Shown here in pieces: positions 46,901 through 58,725 of a DNA stretch of 64,000 nt (within the stretch, counting starts at the first letter, position 1; every line of letters begins with the position of its first letter). The DNA is from Orthonyx spaldingii (Eukaryota; Chordata; Aves; Passeriformes; Orthonychidae), in contig VZTJ01005307.1 in NCBI GenBank assembly GCA_013397795.1, positions 526,945 to 590,944 on the forward strand, written 5' to 3'. The position numbers and the translations under genes are program-made. Below the pieces are notes generated by a model. The model had not been told where the DNA came from and made no database searches. It saw only the letters and a list, made by a program, of their open reading frames with translations.

Positions 46901-49900
46901 GCTGCGGGGTCCCGGGTGCCTGGCGGGGCTGGCGGGATGAAGTCTGGAGGAGCCGGGGTGCTGGGGGAGGACAGGGCAGAGGCAGGAGGCGGTGGGGCTG
47001 CCACGGCAGGCGGTGGTGGCACCATCTCAGGCGGCGGTGGCGGCAGCATTTCAGGGGGTGGAGGCACCGGCGAGGCCGGAGGGGGTGGCACAGGCGCCGG
47101 AGCTGCTGGAGGGGGTGGCGGGGGTACCGATGGCGGTGGGGGGATGTCTTCATCCAGGTCATCCCCCTCGAGGGCCTGCGGGCGCAGGTCCCCCACTGAG
47201 CTGTACATCCGATAATTGCCATTGAGCTGGGAGCCGGAGCCTGCAAGAGCAGCGAGAGCACAGCCCTGTGAGCACCTCTCCATCCATCAGCACTCAGCCA
47301 GCCCGGCCTGTGCCAGTGCCCCTCCCAGCCCCCTGCTAGGCTTGTCTAAAACTTCCTGAACTGTAACAGCCACTCCGCCTCACCCCTTAGGAATTAATTA
47401 ATTTTCAATGACTTCAAAAAATAATTAATAGCAGACTCTAGTTTAGCATGAAAACTTATGAGCAGACTGTCTGCTCTGGAGCTCGGTACACACACATTTC
47501 CTGCCCCAGGGGCATGGTGAGCACTTGGTGCTGGCCAGGACTCCACAGAGAACATCCCTTACCAAGAGCTGCCTTTTCCCCAAAGTCTTCTGGCACCGAC
47601 GGCGTTGGCACAGCCACCCCATGGGATTCTTGGGCGTTCTGCAAGAGTTGAGGAAACAGAGCTGTCAGTTTTACACCCAGGGATCAGAGCGAAGGGCTGA
47701 CAAGCAGCTGGCAATTTGTCCACACAAACTGGAGCCTGACAGGATCCAGGGCAGTTTCCCTGGAATGGAGGCCCCTGTGGAAGCTGCTGTTGACAGGATT
47801 TGAGGGGATGAGTGAAGTGATCAAGGCTGCAGGACACAATTCCCGCATGGTCAGGTGCGAGGGCTGGGGAGGAGCTCAGCAGTTTCACGTCCCCCTCGGG
47901 GCTCCCCAGCTCTCACCATTCATGCACCAGCAAACCGAGCAGCCCCCCTGGCTTTGGTGGGGATTTCTCTGCAGCAAGCACAGCCACAGCCACGCACACA
48001 CCGCACTGAGGTCACAGACAGACCTCCAGCTTTTTGGGAAACTGGCACCAGCGTATCTGAACACGCTGGGGGAAACTGCTCCTTGTGTGGTTTGTGCTCC
48101 ACTCTCAATTACTCCCTTCACATCCCTGCTGAGAGCTCCGCAGTGCCTTTAGCTGGTACAGGACCAGCAATTTAGCAGCCTACACATCTGGGAGGACGCC
48201 TAAAGCGAGGGCACTCCGGGTAATCACAGCCACCCAGCGGGAGCCTCTCGGGCAGGTTGACTCACCTGGAGCGCTGCCAGCAGCACAAAGCCTCTCCTTG
48301 GCCCTGAGTCAGAGCTGGGGCGGCTCCGAGGGGCTGCAGTGGCTCAGGGACACAACACTCAGACACCCCCGTGCTGCTGAACCGAGCCGGGAGTGACCGG
48401 GAATGACCAGGAGTGACCGGGAGTGACCAGCACGGCCGGGCTGCCACCACTAGCACCGAGAGGGACCAAGGCCTGGGGACAGCTTGGGGCATCACAGAGT
48501 CAGAAGGACAAAGCTCTGAGGGAGCATCCAACGGAGGGACACGACACGGGCAGTGGCCAGGGACACACCGGGCAGCGGCTCAGGGACACACCGTCCTATT
48601 CCCAGGCTCCACATCCACCCTGCTGCATTCCTGCTCAGCCCAGGCAGCTGTTTGCGCTGTTAACAGCCCTTGACAAAGGAAATGTTATCCTGCCATCAGC
48701 CTGCGCCTCTCCCCGAGCCATTTCCTGCACACAAAAGCCTGGATAATGATTGAGCCCCTGCCCTTTGCCTTTCACTGCCATTATCACCGTTTTTACATCA
48801 GATTGCAACGGGATTCCAAAGTCTCCTGGATCAAAGGTCAGGCTGGATTTGTTCATCCAGCCCCATCCAGGCTCAGACAGCACTTTACGGTTACACAGTG
48901 CCGTGGCTGGGGAGCTCAGGAGCTGCTGGGGCAGAGCTGGTTCAACAGCAGCGCCTGGGGAAGAGCCCTGGGATGCCCCAGATTTGGCAAAAATAATAGG
49001 AAAATACACATATTTCACTTGCTGCGTCCATCACCCTGCAGATGACCACAGATCCTCTGTAACCACAAGGGAATGAGCCAGTTACTGGTGAGCCAGGAGC
49101 GAGTGGGGATTCATGTTCCTGGGATTGCACAAAGGACCAGACAACTCCGTGCTGATGGACAAGCCAAGCTCTGCTAAGGCATGAGGGCAGATCCTTAACG
49201 TCATCTGAAAGCCAGAGGGAAGACAAAGACCACGAGAGGCACTTCAAGAGCTGATAATTAAATTGTCCAGAGCAATGAGATACCAAAATCACAAAGAAAA
49301 AAAAACCCCCAGCAGTTCCCATTTGCTATGGAAATCCATTGCTGCTGGTTTCCAGAGCACCCTGAGGATACCTGCTCGTTTACAGGGAAACAGAGATGTC
49401 TGAGCTCTGCATTAAAAGCAGCATATGCATCACCTGCAAAGGGGCTGGCAGTCAGGAGACAGCTATGCAAAGCTGGAGGACACAGTCTGCACTTCATAAA
49501 GGAGCAGTAATTTTGGACGTGTCATTTCAAACTGGGCGAGCCTGTTCATCACCAAAAGCTTCTGTGGCAGCTGCTAACGCTCAGCATCTCTCAAAAACCA
49601 CCCAGCCCCACGTCATGGGCTGGCTTCTAAAATGGAAAGCATCCCCAAGCACGCTGCCAGGCTGCAGAGATGACTGGGAAGATTGTTGCCGGTGTGTGCC
49701 CGGGGTGTGGCCAGCCCAGAAAACCTCCAGCTGATTCACAGCAGGCTCAGGGTGCTGTGCCGGGAACCTGCATTTCCAGTTTGTGGCACCTGAATCAGAT
49801 CGGTGCCTGCTGAGGATCCCGTGGGGGGAAGCTTTCACTGTAACCACCAGGAATCACTTTTCATCCCTGGAACAGAGTCGGGTGTCCCCAGTGACGGGAG

Positions 49901-52900
49901 CCTGCCTGTCCCTGCTCCCAGGGCTCTCAGGAGCCAACTCTTCCCACCCATTAAACGAACGAGGTTTGAGGCTGCCCGTTACAAAAACCACCCCCAAATA
50001 CAACCGCAGAGCACCCTGGGGTCTCGGAGAGGCCAAGGATTTTTCTGAATATGAAGAGCTGCCCCCAAACTCGTTGTTTTTGAGCTAGGGCAGTTTGGTG
50101 GTTGGCTGAAGGAATTTATCCCCCCGGGGTGCCAAAGCTCTGCCTGCACCTGCAGTGCTGGGGCAGCCAGGTGGGCAGGGGGCTCTGGTGGGACCTTTCT
50201 CCTGCAATCCCTGCTGCAATTCCGCTGGGACAGCCCAGGGCCAGGCGATCCGGGAAAGGGAAGCTGCTCCGTGTGGGAAGAGCTGCCAGGTGCAGAGGCA
50301 CAGGAGCTGCGGGGCAGGGTGTGTGCATCCTCCTGACTCACTCCACTCCGAGCTGCTCCCCGTGGGTGGGGGGAAAGGGTTAAGGCAGGAGCTGCAGAAC
50401 AGCCCCGTGCAGGTGTGTGCCTGGTGCAGGTATGTACGAGGCAGCAGAAGAGGCTGTGCCAGATCAAATAATGACCACCAAATAATGACCACTATCAAAT
50501 AATGACCACCAAATAATGACCACAAACCTCACCAAAATAGCGCCAGCATCCAACACAGGCTGATCCTTCAAAACGTTGCTTTTCCCTACTAATTCCTTCA
50601 GTTAAAGGTGTTGCTGTGGGAGGAGTAGCCCAGGTTTGTGAGGGACCCTCACAGGGGAAGAAGAGCCCCAGGGCCAGCAGTGCCTCTGCAGCAGCAGAGC
50701 ACCAGGGCTTGGGTGACAGCCCTGAGGAGCTGTCCCGGGGGCATTCCTGCTGTTAATTCCTCTGCCACACACCCTTCCATCAGCAGAGCTCACCTCCTTG
50801 TCAAGACCAAAGGATTTAAGCATTTCACTGCCTTCTCTGACCTGGTGACCTGCGGGTATCACTTCAGTTTAGCTACTGACATCTCCAGAGCCTCTCCCAG
50901 CACCCTGCTCTGGTGGAAGGGGTGGAACAAGATGAGCTTCAAGGTCCCTTCCAACCCAGACCATCCTGGGATTCTGTGAATCCTGTGCCTCACTGTGCTC
51001 TTTTGGGAATAAGACCTCTGGAAAGGTGCTGCATGGGGTTCCTCAAAGCCAGCCACAAGCAAGTGTGGCTTCTGGAGTTAAAACCACCTCCAGGCCCTCT
51101 GCTCTGGCAGTGCCAGCCCTTGCTGCTCCAGTCCCTGCTTCCAGCTGCTGCTGGAGCACTGGCAGCTCTGCAGGGAATGGTTTTTTCATACAGAGATTGA
51201 AAAAGAATCATCCCCTGCACACCCACAGCATCACCTCCTCATTCCTCTGCTGCAGCAGGACTCGGCTGAGCACTGCTGGCTCCAGCAACACGCCTGGTCC
51301 CGGGACAGATCCTGCCAGCAGCAGTGAGATAAACTGCAGTGCAAGCCTGATCTATCATCTCCATGCTCAGCAATTATTTTTTAATTGAAAATGCAAGTCT
51401 GGCGGTGCTCACGCCTCTCCCCCGAGTGCCTCATCCGTGTCCCACACCAGCCCTGAACTCACACCACCTCCTAATCCCTCGTACCCAGCCTCATTAGAGA
51501 GTGGTTTTGCTTTTCATTTCTCCTCTCCCTCGGGTAGGGCTGAGAGCAGCAGCCAGCCCGGCTGGTTCTGGGCACCACTTCCACCCCAGCAGTGACTCGG
51601 GCACTCACCAGGGGCAGGAACGTCAGTAGCGGCCGGACCCTTGGACGGGGTTTCAGTGTTGCTGTGCCAGAGTCTGTCACTGTCCCGAAGCGATTGTCAC
51701 CGTAATACACCTCGATCACATCACCTGGAGGGGAGAGCAGACTGTTAACAGCAGCACTGAGCCTGGGCAAGGAGAGAAACAACACCGGACACTGCGGAAT
51801 TTTATAAAGTGCTGTGGAGCGTCTGCTGCATCCAGGAACGGGCAAAACCCATCAGGGTCTGAGGAAAACCTTTCTCACTAAACTTGGTGTGAAGCTGTTT
51901 CCTTGGGAGCTTCCTCCTGATTTCTGCCCATCCGGGGAGGGCAGAGACTTGGTGACAGCCACAGCCAGTGCCAGGGCAGTGTGTGATGGGCTGGGGACCC
52001 TGTCACCGGGTCAGGCGGTGTGGGGAGGGCACAGGACGAGCCCCTGACCAGGAGGGGTCTTGGAGGTGAGCTGCAGACAGGGAGAGAAAGGTCCCATGAC
52101 AACCCTGTCACACACCTGCTGAGCATGGAGAGCCTTTCCTGATGGAACCGAAGCAGCTCAGAAGGAACAGGATCCAATCCTGGCTGATCTGAGCGCCTGG
52201 AACTGAGGGGGGGAGGCAGCAGCAGAGCTGACCAGGAGCAGGGACAGCTCCTGCCCTTCCTCCCCAGCCAAGCACTGGCATCCAACCCAGAGGCAATTCC
52301 AGCTGCTTCACAACACCTCCACACTCCCCCCTGCTTTAGGGAGAAATGCTCCATAAAGGTGACTTCCCACAAAACTCTGCTATGGATGGAGGGAGACACC
52401 AGGGCAGGAAGTCACAGGGCCCTGGTGGGACAAGCAGGAGAAGCCATCAGGAATTCCTGGTTCCCAGCCTTGTGCTTTCACCTTGAACCACACCTCTTGG
52501 GCCGGTTTATTTCTGACAGTGAATAAAGCTCATAAAATTAATTCAATTGCGTTCTTTGTGTCTGATTAGCAGCATGAATTAACAAGCAGAAATACTGAAG
52601 CACGTAAACCCCACCTTGGCTGGAAGGAGATACACAAATAACTCGTAGCCAAGGAGACAGACATTAAAGAAAATCCGAGGGTTTGAGCAATGAGGGGGAA
52701 GCAACAAAATGGCTGTGATTGAAGGGAAAACTGCAGGAGTGTTCCCACCAACAGATTTTGATAGTGAGCAAGGGAGGAGAAGAAAAAGGAAGAAGCAGCC
52801 AACCTCCCCCCCAAAACACAGACACCAAGAAGTAAACTGCTTTTTTTTTTTTGTTTGCCCCCTTCCCTGAAAAGTCTGGGAGCACAGACCTCAAAGCTGA

Positions 52901-55900
52901 GCCCCTGCTGAAGTGTGAGGCAGAGAAACGGGTCCTGTCCAGTACGGAAAGCTGAGGAGCAGAAGGGTGAGGGTTGTGTAAGCTCTGGGCTGCATTTGTT
53001 GCATTTCCAAGCGTCCCAAACCCAAAGGCAGCGCTGCCCAAAGCAGGACGGTGCCTCAGGGTCCCCCTGACTGAGACTGTGCAAGCCCCAGCCCGTGTCC
53101 CACTCCCTCCTGCGTGTCCCCACTCCCCCAGAGCCCCTTCTGGCCAGGGGCTCATCCTGTGCCCTCCCCACCCTGCCTGACCCGGTGACAGGGTCCCCAG
53201 CCCATCACACACTGCCCTGGCACTGGCTGTGGCTGTCACCAAGTCTGCCCTCCCCAGACGAGCAGAAATCAGGACAAAGTTCCCAAGCAAACAGCTTTAC
53301 ACCAAGTTTAGTGACAAAGGAGGCGGGCAAATGCTTCTGTGTGCGTCCCACAGAAGGAAAGCACTGGCATGAACACCTGGAATGAAGAACCTGACCGCAC
53401 CAGGGGCTGGGCATGAGGCAGCACAGCCTCTGCTGAAGGATTGGAGGCAGATGAATTCCACACAACCTTGAAACACACCACTGAGTCCAGAAGCACGTAA
53501 GCTGTTCCCTTCTCCCGCCCACCACCCCCCAAATTACCCTGGGACACCCCAGGAGTATCCACCGTGCTGTCTCTGTCCCTACAGGCAATCACAGCCTCCT
53601 CTCCCTGGCACCAAACTTTTCCCACTACGAGAGATTCTTCACACAAAGATGTTTTCTTCAGCTTTCAAATCACCAATCAACCTGTGCTGCAGCCAGCCTG
53701 GTCTTACCACGGCTGTAACACTTCCTTGCCTGGGAGGAACCCAAGCACACAGGAGGAGCTGCTCCAGTCCCGGAGGGGGACAGAAGTGCCAGCAAATTGC
53801 CTGGAAGTGTTCAAGGCCAGGCTGGATGGGACTTGGAGCAACCTGACCTAGTGGAAGGTGTCCCTGCCCATGGCAGGGAGCGGAATGAGAGGAGTTTTAA
53901 GGTCCCTTTCCACCCAAACCACTCTGTGGTTCTGTGATGATTAATTTTGTGGGTGACCCCGCGTTCAGTGAGTAAGGAGCAAGAATTAAGGCCAAGGCCT
54001 TAACAGGAAAGTTGGGACTCAGACAGCCTGAGCAGCGACAGAGTCGTTCTGAGACTTGAAACGATGAGTTTTATACTTAACAAGTCACTAGGTAAACCCA
54101 GTGAGAAACTGGATTAAAGACCACAAGGACTTTGATCCTAGATTACTAAGCATCGCTACCCTGGATGCTTTAATTAAAGTAAAATGAAGTGCTTGTAGTT
54201 GTGTTTTCTTTGCTAGATAAACAGGACTTGCCTGCTGGGAGCCCGTCGCCAGCAAGACCTGAGCTCTGCCAACTTTGTTTCCTGGAAGGAGGGATCAGGA
54301 AATGCTGTGGGAAGCAGCTGGCTCAAAGGACTGGCCTGGCTTCGGCCATTTTTTGACATTCAGCCTGTCCCGGAGACATTTGTGATTGCTCAGCCACGGG
54401 AAATTAAATAAACAATTTGCCACGCATGTAATGGAACTTCTTCCTCCCCGGGGCTTGCATCACCTGGAGGAGGCACAGCAGGTTTGAGCCGGGGTATCCA
54501 CGGCTCCCACGAGGAGGAGGAGGAGGAGGAGGAGGAGGAGGCGGCATCAGTCACTATATTCAGGAATCTCTGAGTCAGGGACATGCAAACCTACACCCAT
54601 TGCACATTGCTTAACTCGTGTTTACCTTGTATGAGAAACCAAGGTGGGGATCAGCAGGAGCACTGGACTCCTTCTGGCAGCAGCGTGAAGTTCTGCAGGA
54701 AATGTCCCAGAAACGGGACCGGGACCGGGCTGGGGCTGCCCCGGGCCGGAGCGGGCTGGGTGGGGGCCCAGGAACAGCAGAACTGTCCCGGGTGGGGGCC
54801 CAGGAACAGCAGAACCACTCCGTGGGTGCTGAGCTGGCAGCAGAACCCCCAAAGACCCCGACCCCTCACACCGCTGGAGCCACCCCTCAGCCGCGGTGCC
54901 GCACTGCTGCCACAGCACCCTCCAGGAGCCGAATTCAGGGCAGGAATGCCAAGAGGATGCTGAGGAGCGATTCAACAGCTGTTGTTCGGGCTCAGATTTC
55001 AGGAGTCCTGGCTTTTCCTCTGCAATCTGACCCACACCTGAGCTGAACGCTTTTGTACTGCCACTGCAGAACTGCAGCCACGGAAATCAGGCTTGCAATA
55101 AGCAGACACAGCAACTTCTTTTTTTTTTTTTAATCCAAACCACATCAGAGAGAAGCTTGAATGCTCCTCAGATTTACGACAGTTAGAAATCAGCAATTTT
55201 CCTTCTCGGTTGCAGGGTTGCATGAAACTCCCCGTCACATTTTCATTTTATCTTGGTTTCAGCAGCTTGGCCTTTGGGGTGTAACCACCTCGCAGTTGCT
55301 TCCACAGACAATACTTCACCCTGCACAGCTCAGCAGGCAGCACTTCCATTATTTTTTAATCTTGGAAGAGTCTGTTGGGCTCTTACAGCCACCAAACTTC
55401 ATCCACAAACTGCTATCTTCTATCTACCTGGCTCCATTACTATTAATTTGGCTCCCTCCTACATGAGCCTTCAGGGCACCGTATTGCAATTAAAACCACA
55501 AAGAAACACAAATAAATCCCCAGGAATATGCAACCCTCAGCTCCCTCCTCGCTCGCAGCCCTGCGAGAAACAGGTTTATGAGTAAATAACTAAAACCTGG
55601 GAAGGCGCGGATCAAACATGGCGTGGGAAAGCGCGACGGGAAGGAATAAAACACATTCCCAGCCACTTCTCAGCCTCTTTTAGCCAACTTTGACTTGCCG
55701 GGAGCGGCGAGACGGCCCCAGCCGAGGTGCGGAGCCTCCGCGCCCGCTCGGGGCACAGGTTGGGGACCGGCGCTGCCGCACCCCGCTCCCACCGGGCGCT
55801 CCCGGAGCCTCCCCCCGACCCCAGCGCACCCTTCTCCCCCCGTCCCCGAGCCCGAGCCCGCCCGGCCGGCGGCGGACACTGACCGGTGCCACCCGCGCTG

Positions 55901-56034
55901 TCCGAGGTCACCTCCTGCGTGAAGATCCAGGGCGGGTTGGTGGCGAACAGCGACGTGGCGGTGGGGCTGGAGTGGCGCTTGCCGAACAGGCGGCTGAAGG
56001 TGCCCTGCACCGAGTGCGGGTGGTGCTTCTTCAT
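43976..56034 (-). CDS. C6orf132: C6orf132 homologue, proline-rich protein (five coding exons)
   Basis: Coding exons: 55884-56034, 51609-51724, 47563-47638, 44364-47240 and 43976-44078. All are GT-AG with consistent phases. The start is ATG at 56034, giving MKKHHPHSVQGTFSRLFGKR and then ATNPPWIFTQE, the conserved N-terminus of mammalian C6orf132. Exon 2 gives YYGDNRFGTVTDSGTATLK, exon 3 NAQESHGVAVPTPSVPEDF, and exon 4 YRMYSSVGDLRP followed by a poly-proline tract (47000-47160) and a long low-complexity part with SFKVPPP, SSIPVQE and VERGSPMALLLAARQR. Exon 5 ends RPGTRQPISYAYQSHR. A 68-bp duplication around the N at 45480 breaks the frame. Without it the coding length is 3255 bp, or 1084 aa, against about 1190 in human. 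The function is unknown; the proline tracts suggest SH3/WW/EVH1 partners (inference). It is divergent from the CIMIP3 homologue, as in human 6p21.1. Confidence 0.92.
45413..45547. repeat. 67-bp duplication flanking a single N in C6orf132 exon 4
   Basis: 45413-45479 and 45481-45547 are the same 67 bases apart from one t/c difference, separated by one N at 45480. The extra 68 bp shifts the reading frame of an otherwise open exon. The pattern is that of two overlapping contig ends joined without merging, not of biology. Confidence 0.9.
50465..50523. repeat. Short tandem repeat, 14-bp unit (caaataatgaccac)
   Basis: Four copies of a 14-bp unit with a 3-bp insertion between copies two and three. 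It lies in the C6orf132 intron between the exons at 47563 and 51609. Confidence 0.9.
50885..50985 (+). mobile_element. CR1 LINE 3' end in C6orf132 intron 2
   Basis: Forward CR1 tail: 'ggtggaacaagatgagcttc', 'aaggtcccttccaacccaga' and the terminal 'gggattctgtgaatcctgtg'. About 100 bp, antisense to the gene. Confidence 0.88.
51875..52063. repeat. Left arm of a 185-bp inverted repeat, C6orf132 intron 1
   Basis: This stretch, beginning tcactaaacttggtgtgaag, is matched on the opposite strand by 53130-53314, with roughly nine in ten bases identical and small indels. The longest identical block includes 'cagggcagtgtgtgatgggc'. Arms are about 1.07 kb apart. No known transposon termini were recognised. 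Confidence 0.9.
53130..53314. repeat. Right arm of the inverted repeat, C6orf132 intron 1
   Basis: Reverse complement of 51875-52063. The match stops abruptly on both sides: the outer flanks (left of 51875, right of 53314) and the inner flanks do not align. The pair could be two insertions of one unnamed repeat in opposite directions or an inverted segmental duplication. Confidence 0.9.
53805..53940 (+). mobile_element. CR1 LINE 3' end in C6orf132 intron 1
   Basis: Forward CR1 tail: 'gtgttcaaggccaggctgga', 'aggtgtccctgcccatggca', 'aaggtccctttccacccaaa' and the octamer-like terminus 'tctgtggttctgtgatga'. About 135 bp and 5'-truncated; weaker homology may extend left to about 53740. Confidence 0.92.
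54511..54541. repeat. Trinucleotide repeat (gag)10
   Basis: Ten uninterrupted GAG units in C6orf132 intron 1. Non-coding. Confidence 0.97.
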
Positions 56035-56180
56035 CGTGGCCGAGCCGGGCGCTGCTCGCGGCCGGGCATCCCCGCGGCCCCGGCGGGACGGGCCCGAGGA
56101 GCGGCTCCGGAGGGGCGGGGACGGCCCCACCCCCGGGCCCGCCTCCGCCAGGTGTCCCCGCCAGGTGAGCGGGGCGGCCA
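55690..56180 (-). promoter_or_regulatory. CpG island at the C6orf132 5' end
   Basis: Dense CpG and high GC surround the first coding exon (55884-56034) and extend upstream to about 56180. No TATA box is evident. Promoter activity toward the minus strand is inferred from position. Confidence 0.6.
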
Positions 56181-56204
56181 CGGCGGGAGAGCCGGGGTTT
56201 GGGA

Positions 56205-56860
56205 CAGTTACAGAGGGACCTGAGCTGCAGGGGACACCCGGGGATCACAGAGCGGCATGGTTGGGGTTTGGGAATCACTGAGACACCTGAGGTGTGATCG
56301 GGGTGGCCACAGTGGGAGAGTCGGGGTTTGGGAGTCACAGAGGGACCTGAGCTGCAGGGGACACCCGGGGATCACAGAGCGGCATGGTTGGGGTTTGGGA
56401 ATCACTGAGACACCTGAGGTGTGATCGGGGTGGCCACAGTGGGAGAGTCGGGGTTTGGGAATCACAGAGGGACCTGAGGTGCAGGGGACACACGGGAGCG
56501 CTGGGGTTTGGGAATCACAGAGAGGTGCCCCTGCCATGTGATCGAGGCGGCCACAGCGGCAGCGGTGGGGTTTGGGAGTCACAGAGGGACCTGAGGTGCA
56601 GGGGACACCCGGGGATCATCGCAGTGGAGTTTGGGAGTCACAGAGGGACCTGAGCTGTGATCACAGTGGCCAAAGCGGCATGGTTGGGGTTTGGGAATCA
56701 CTGAGACACCTGAGCTGTGATCGAGGCGGCCACAGCGGCAGCGGTGGGGTTTGGGAGTCACAGAGGGACCTGAGCTGCAGGGGATCACACAGGGATCATT
56801 GCAGTGGGTTTGGGAGTCACAGAGGGACCCGAGCTGCAGGGGACACCCAGGGATCATCGC
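56205..56860. repeat. Tandem repeat, about 127-bp unit, upstream of C6orf132
   Basis: The unit carries 'ggggtttgggaatcacagag', 'ggacctgaggtgcaggggac', 'acccggggatcacagagcgg' and 'tgatcggggtggccacagtg'. The first two copies start at 56241 and 56368 (127 bp apart) and are nearly identical. Later copies are shortened or shuffled, down to sub-units of 50-70 bp. About five to eight copies in all. Confidence 0.9.
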
Positions 56861-58100
56861 ACTGCAGCTGCTGGCCCTGCACAGACACCCCAAAATCCCA
56901 CCCCGTGTCTGAGATCTTTGTCCAAGCGCTCCTGGAGCTCTGGAGAGCCTGGGCCAGTGCCCAGCCACCCTCTGGGTGAGGAGCCTTTCCCTGATATCCA
57001 GCCCAAACCTCCCTGGCACAGCTCCAGCCGTTCCCTCGGTCCCATCCCCTGAGGGGTTTGAGCTTTCTCTTGCTCTCTCCCGTGTTTCTGTGTCCGTTCC
57101 CCTCCTGCTGACACCCGGCTGCCATGGCAGGGACAGAAACACCCGGGGTGCTCTGAGGGTCTGGGAGCTTTTGATGCAAAACCTTACAGGCAGTGGGACT
57201 TGACCCCAAGTCATTTCTAGTTTCAGGTACTAAAGCAAATTTCTGACACTGATCACGATTTTTTGTGCCATGCAAGTAAAAAATTGAGAGTTAATGAGTA
57301 ACATTGGCTACTAATAAATGCAGGGAATTCTGGAGAACTTTAAACCCAAAACAGCTGTGAAAACATTAACTCTGAAACACAGTTTAAGGTCTTATATCTC
57401 CCTCTATCTCTACCACATTTTGAGAGTGAGAACAAAAAAGATTTCTTTTTTCAGTGATAACTATCACATATTTATTCACTTTGAAATGATGCTTTTCTTG
57501 TGAAAAGCATCCTTTTTTTGCCTTAAAGTCCAAATTAGAGCAACACATTAAAACCCCTGTGAAGAATGAAAAATGAGCACCATTATGATATTCCAAAAAG
57601 GAAGTCTAATCATGGCACTGATGGTGAGACAACACTTAAATAAAGTGAATTATGAATGGGAAATGGGGACGGAAAAGGAGAGTTAGATGCAAAAATTCAC
57701 CCCCGTGGTTGTGATAGAGACGCTCTAATAATTTAAAGCATTTTCCAGGGGATTTAAGCTGGGCTGCAGCTCCATCCCGCCAGCCCGATGCCTTTCCCTG
57801 GCCGGAGTGGGCAGCCCGAGATCCGCTCCCGGAGCAGCGGGTGAAGCTGAAGGGGTGGCTCTGTGCCCTGCACCAGGCCTGCAATTAGCGCGACTCTGCT
57901 GACAGTTATCTTAAGTGCTGTTTGTGAGAGGAAGCGCTGCTGCACACTGACACCCGCCCTGGCACTCACCGAGGGACCGGGGCAGCGGGAGCAGGGATTG
58001 TCCTGCCTGCAGGGAGAGTGGGGATGGGATGGAAACTGGGAAACTGCAGTGCTGCAGCCAGCTCGGTGTGGGAAACCATCCTGAGGGGCTTCAGGGAGGA
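56861..58100. other. Intergenic stretch without recognised gene
   Basis: No coding exon, CR1 or tandem array was recognised. The part at 57.2-57.7 kb is AT-rich. Confidence 0.4.
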
Positions 58101-58104
58101 GCAC

Positions 58105-58660
58105 AGGATCATGCAATCACAGGATCATGCAATCACAGGATTACAAGGTTGCAGATCACAGGATCATGGAATCACAGGATTGCAGAATCACAGAAGCACA
58201 GAACCACAAAATCACAGAATCACAGGATCACAGGATTACACGATTGCAGAACACAGGATCACAGGATCATGGAATCACAGGACCACAAGATCACAGAAGC
58301 ACAGGATCACAGGGTTACAGATCACAAGATCACAGGATCACAGAATCATGGAATCACAGGACTGCAAAATCACAGAAGCACAGGATCACAGGATAACAGG
58401 ACTGCAGATCACAGGATCACAGAATCATGGGATCACAGGATTGCAGAATCACAGAAGCACAGGATCATGGAATCACAGGACCACAAGATCACAGAAGCAC
58501 AGGACCACAGGATCACAGGTGCACAGGATCACGGATCACAAAATCACAGGATCACAGATTCACAGAAGCACAGAAGCACAGGATAACAGGACTGCAGATC
58601 ACAGGATCACAGAATCATGGGATCACAGGATTGCAGAATCACAGAAGCACAGGAGCACAG
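58105..58660. repeat. Satellite-like array of 9-10-mers (atcacagga) grown at a CR1 3' end
   Basis: Some 55-60 copies of a short unit (atcacagga, atcacagaa, gcacagga, atcatggaa and similar) stand in tandem with a loose higher-order order. The array abuts the CR1 tail at 58661. Its unit resembles the CR1 terminal repeat (reverse complement of ATTCTATGA-type octamers) with 'tag' changed to 'cag'. Confidence 0.9.
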
Positions 58661-58725
58661 GATCAGTTCGGTTGGAAAAGACCTCTGAGATAGAGTCCAA
58701 CCTGTGGCATTTAAACAAAGTTCCC
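58661..58725 (-). mobile_element. CR1 LINE 3' end next to the satellite
   Basis: 'gttcggttggaaaagacctc', 'tgagatagagtccaacctgt' is the reverse complement of a CR1 3' UTR end. Only about 60 bp remain before homology fades. Its 3' terminus faces left, directly into the array at 58105-58660. Confidence 0.8.

Noticed and set aside
46373..47215. 280-aa Gly-rich open frame on the + strand
   Set aside because: Antisense shadow of the proline-rich C6orf132 exon 4 (CCN codons read as GGN).
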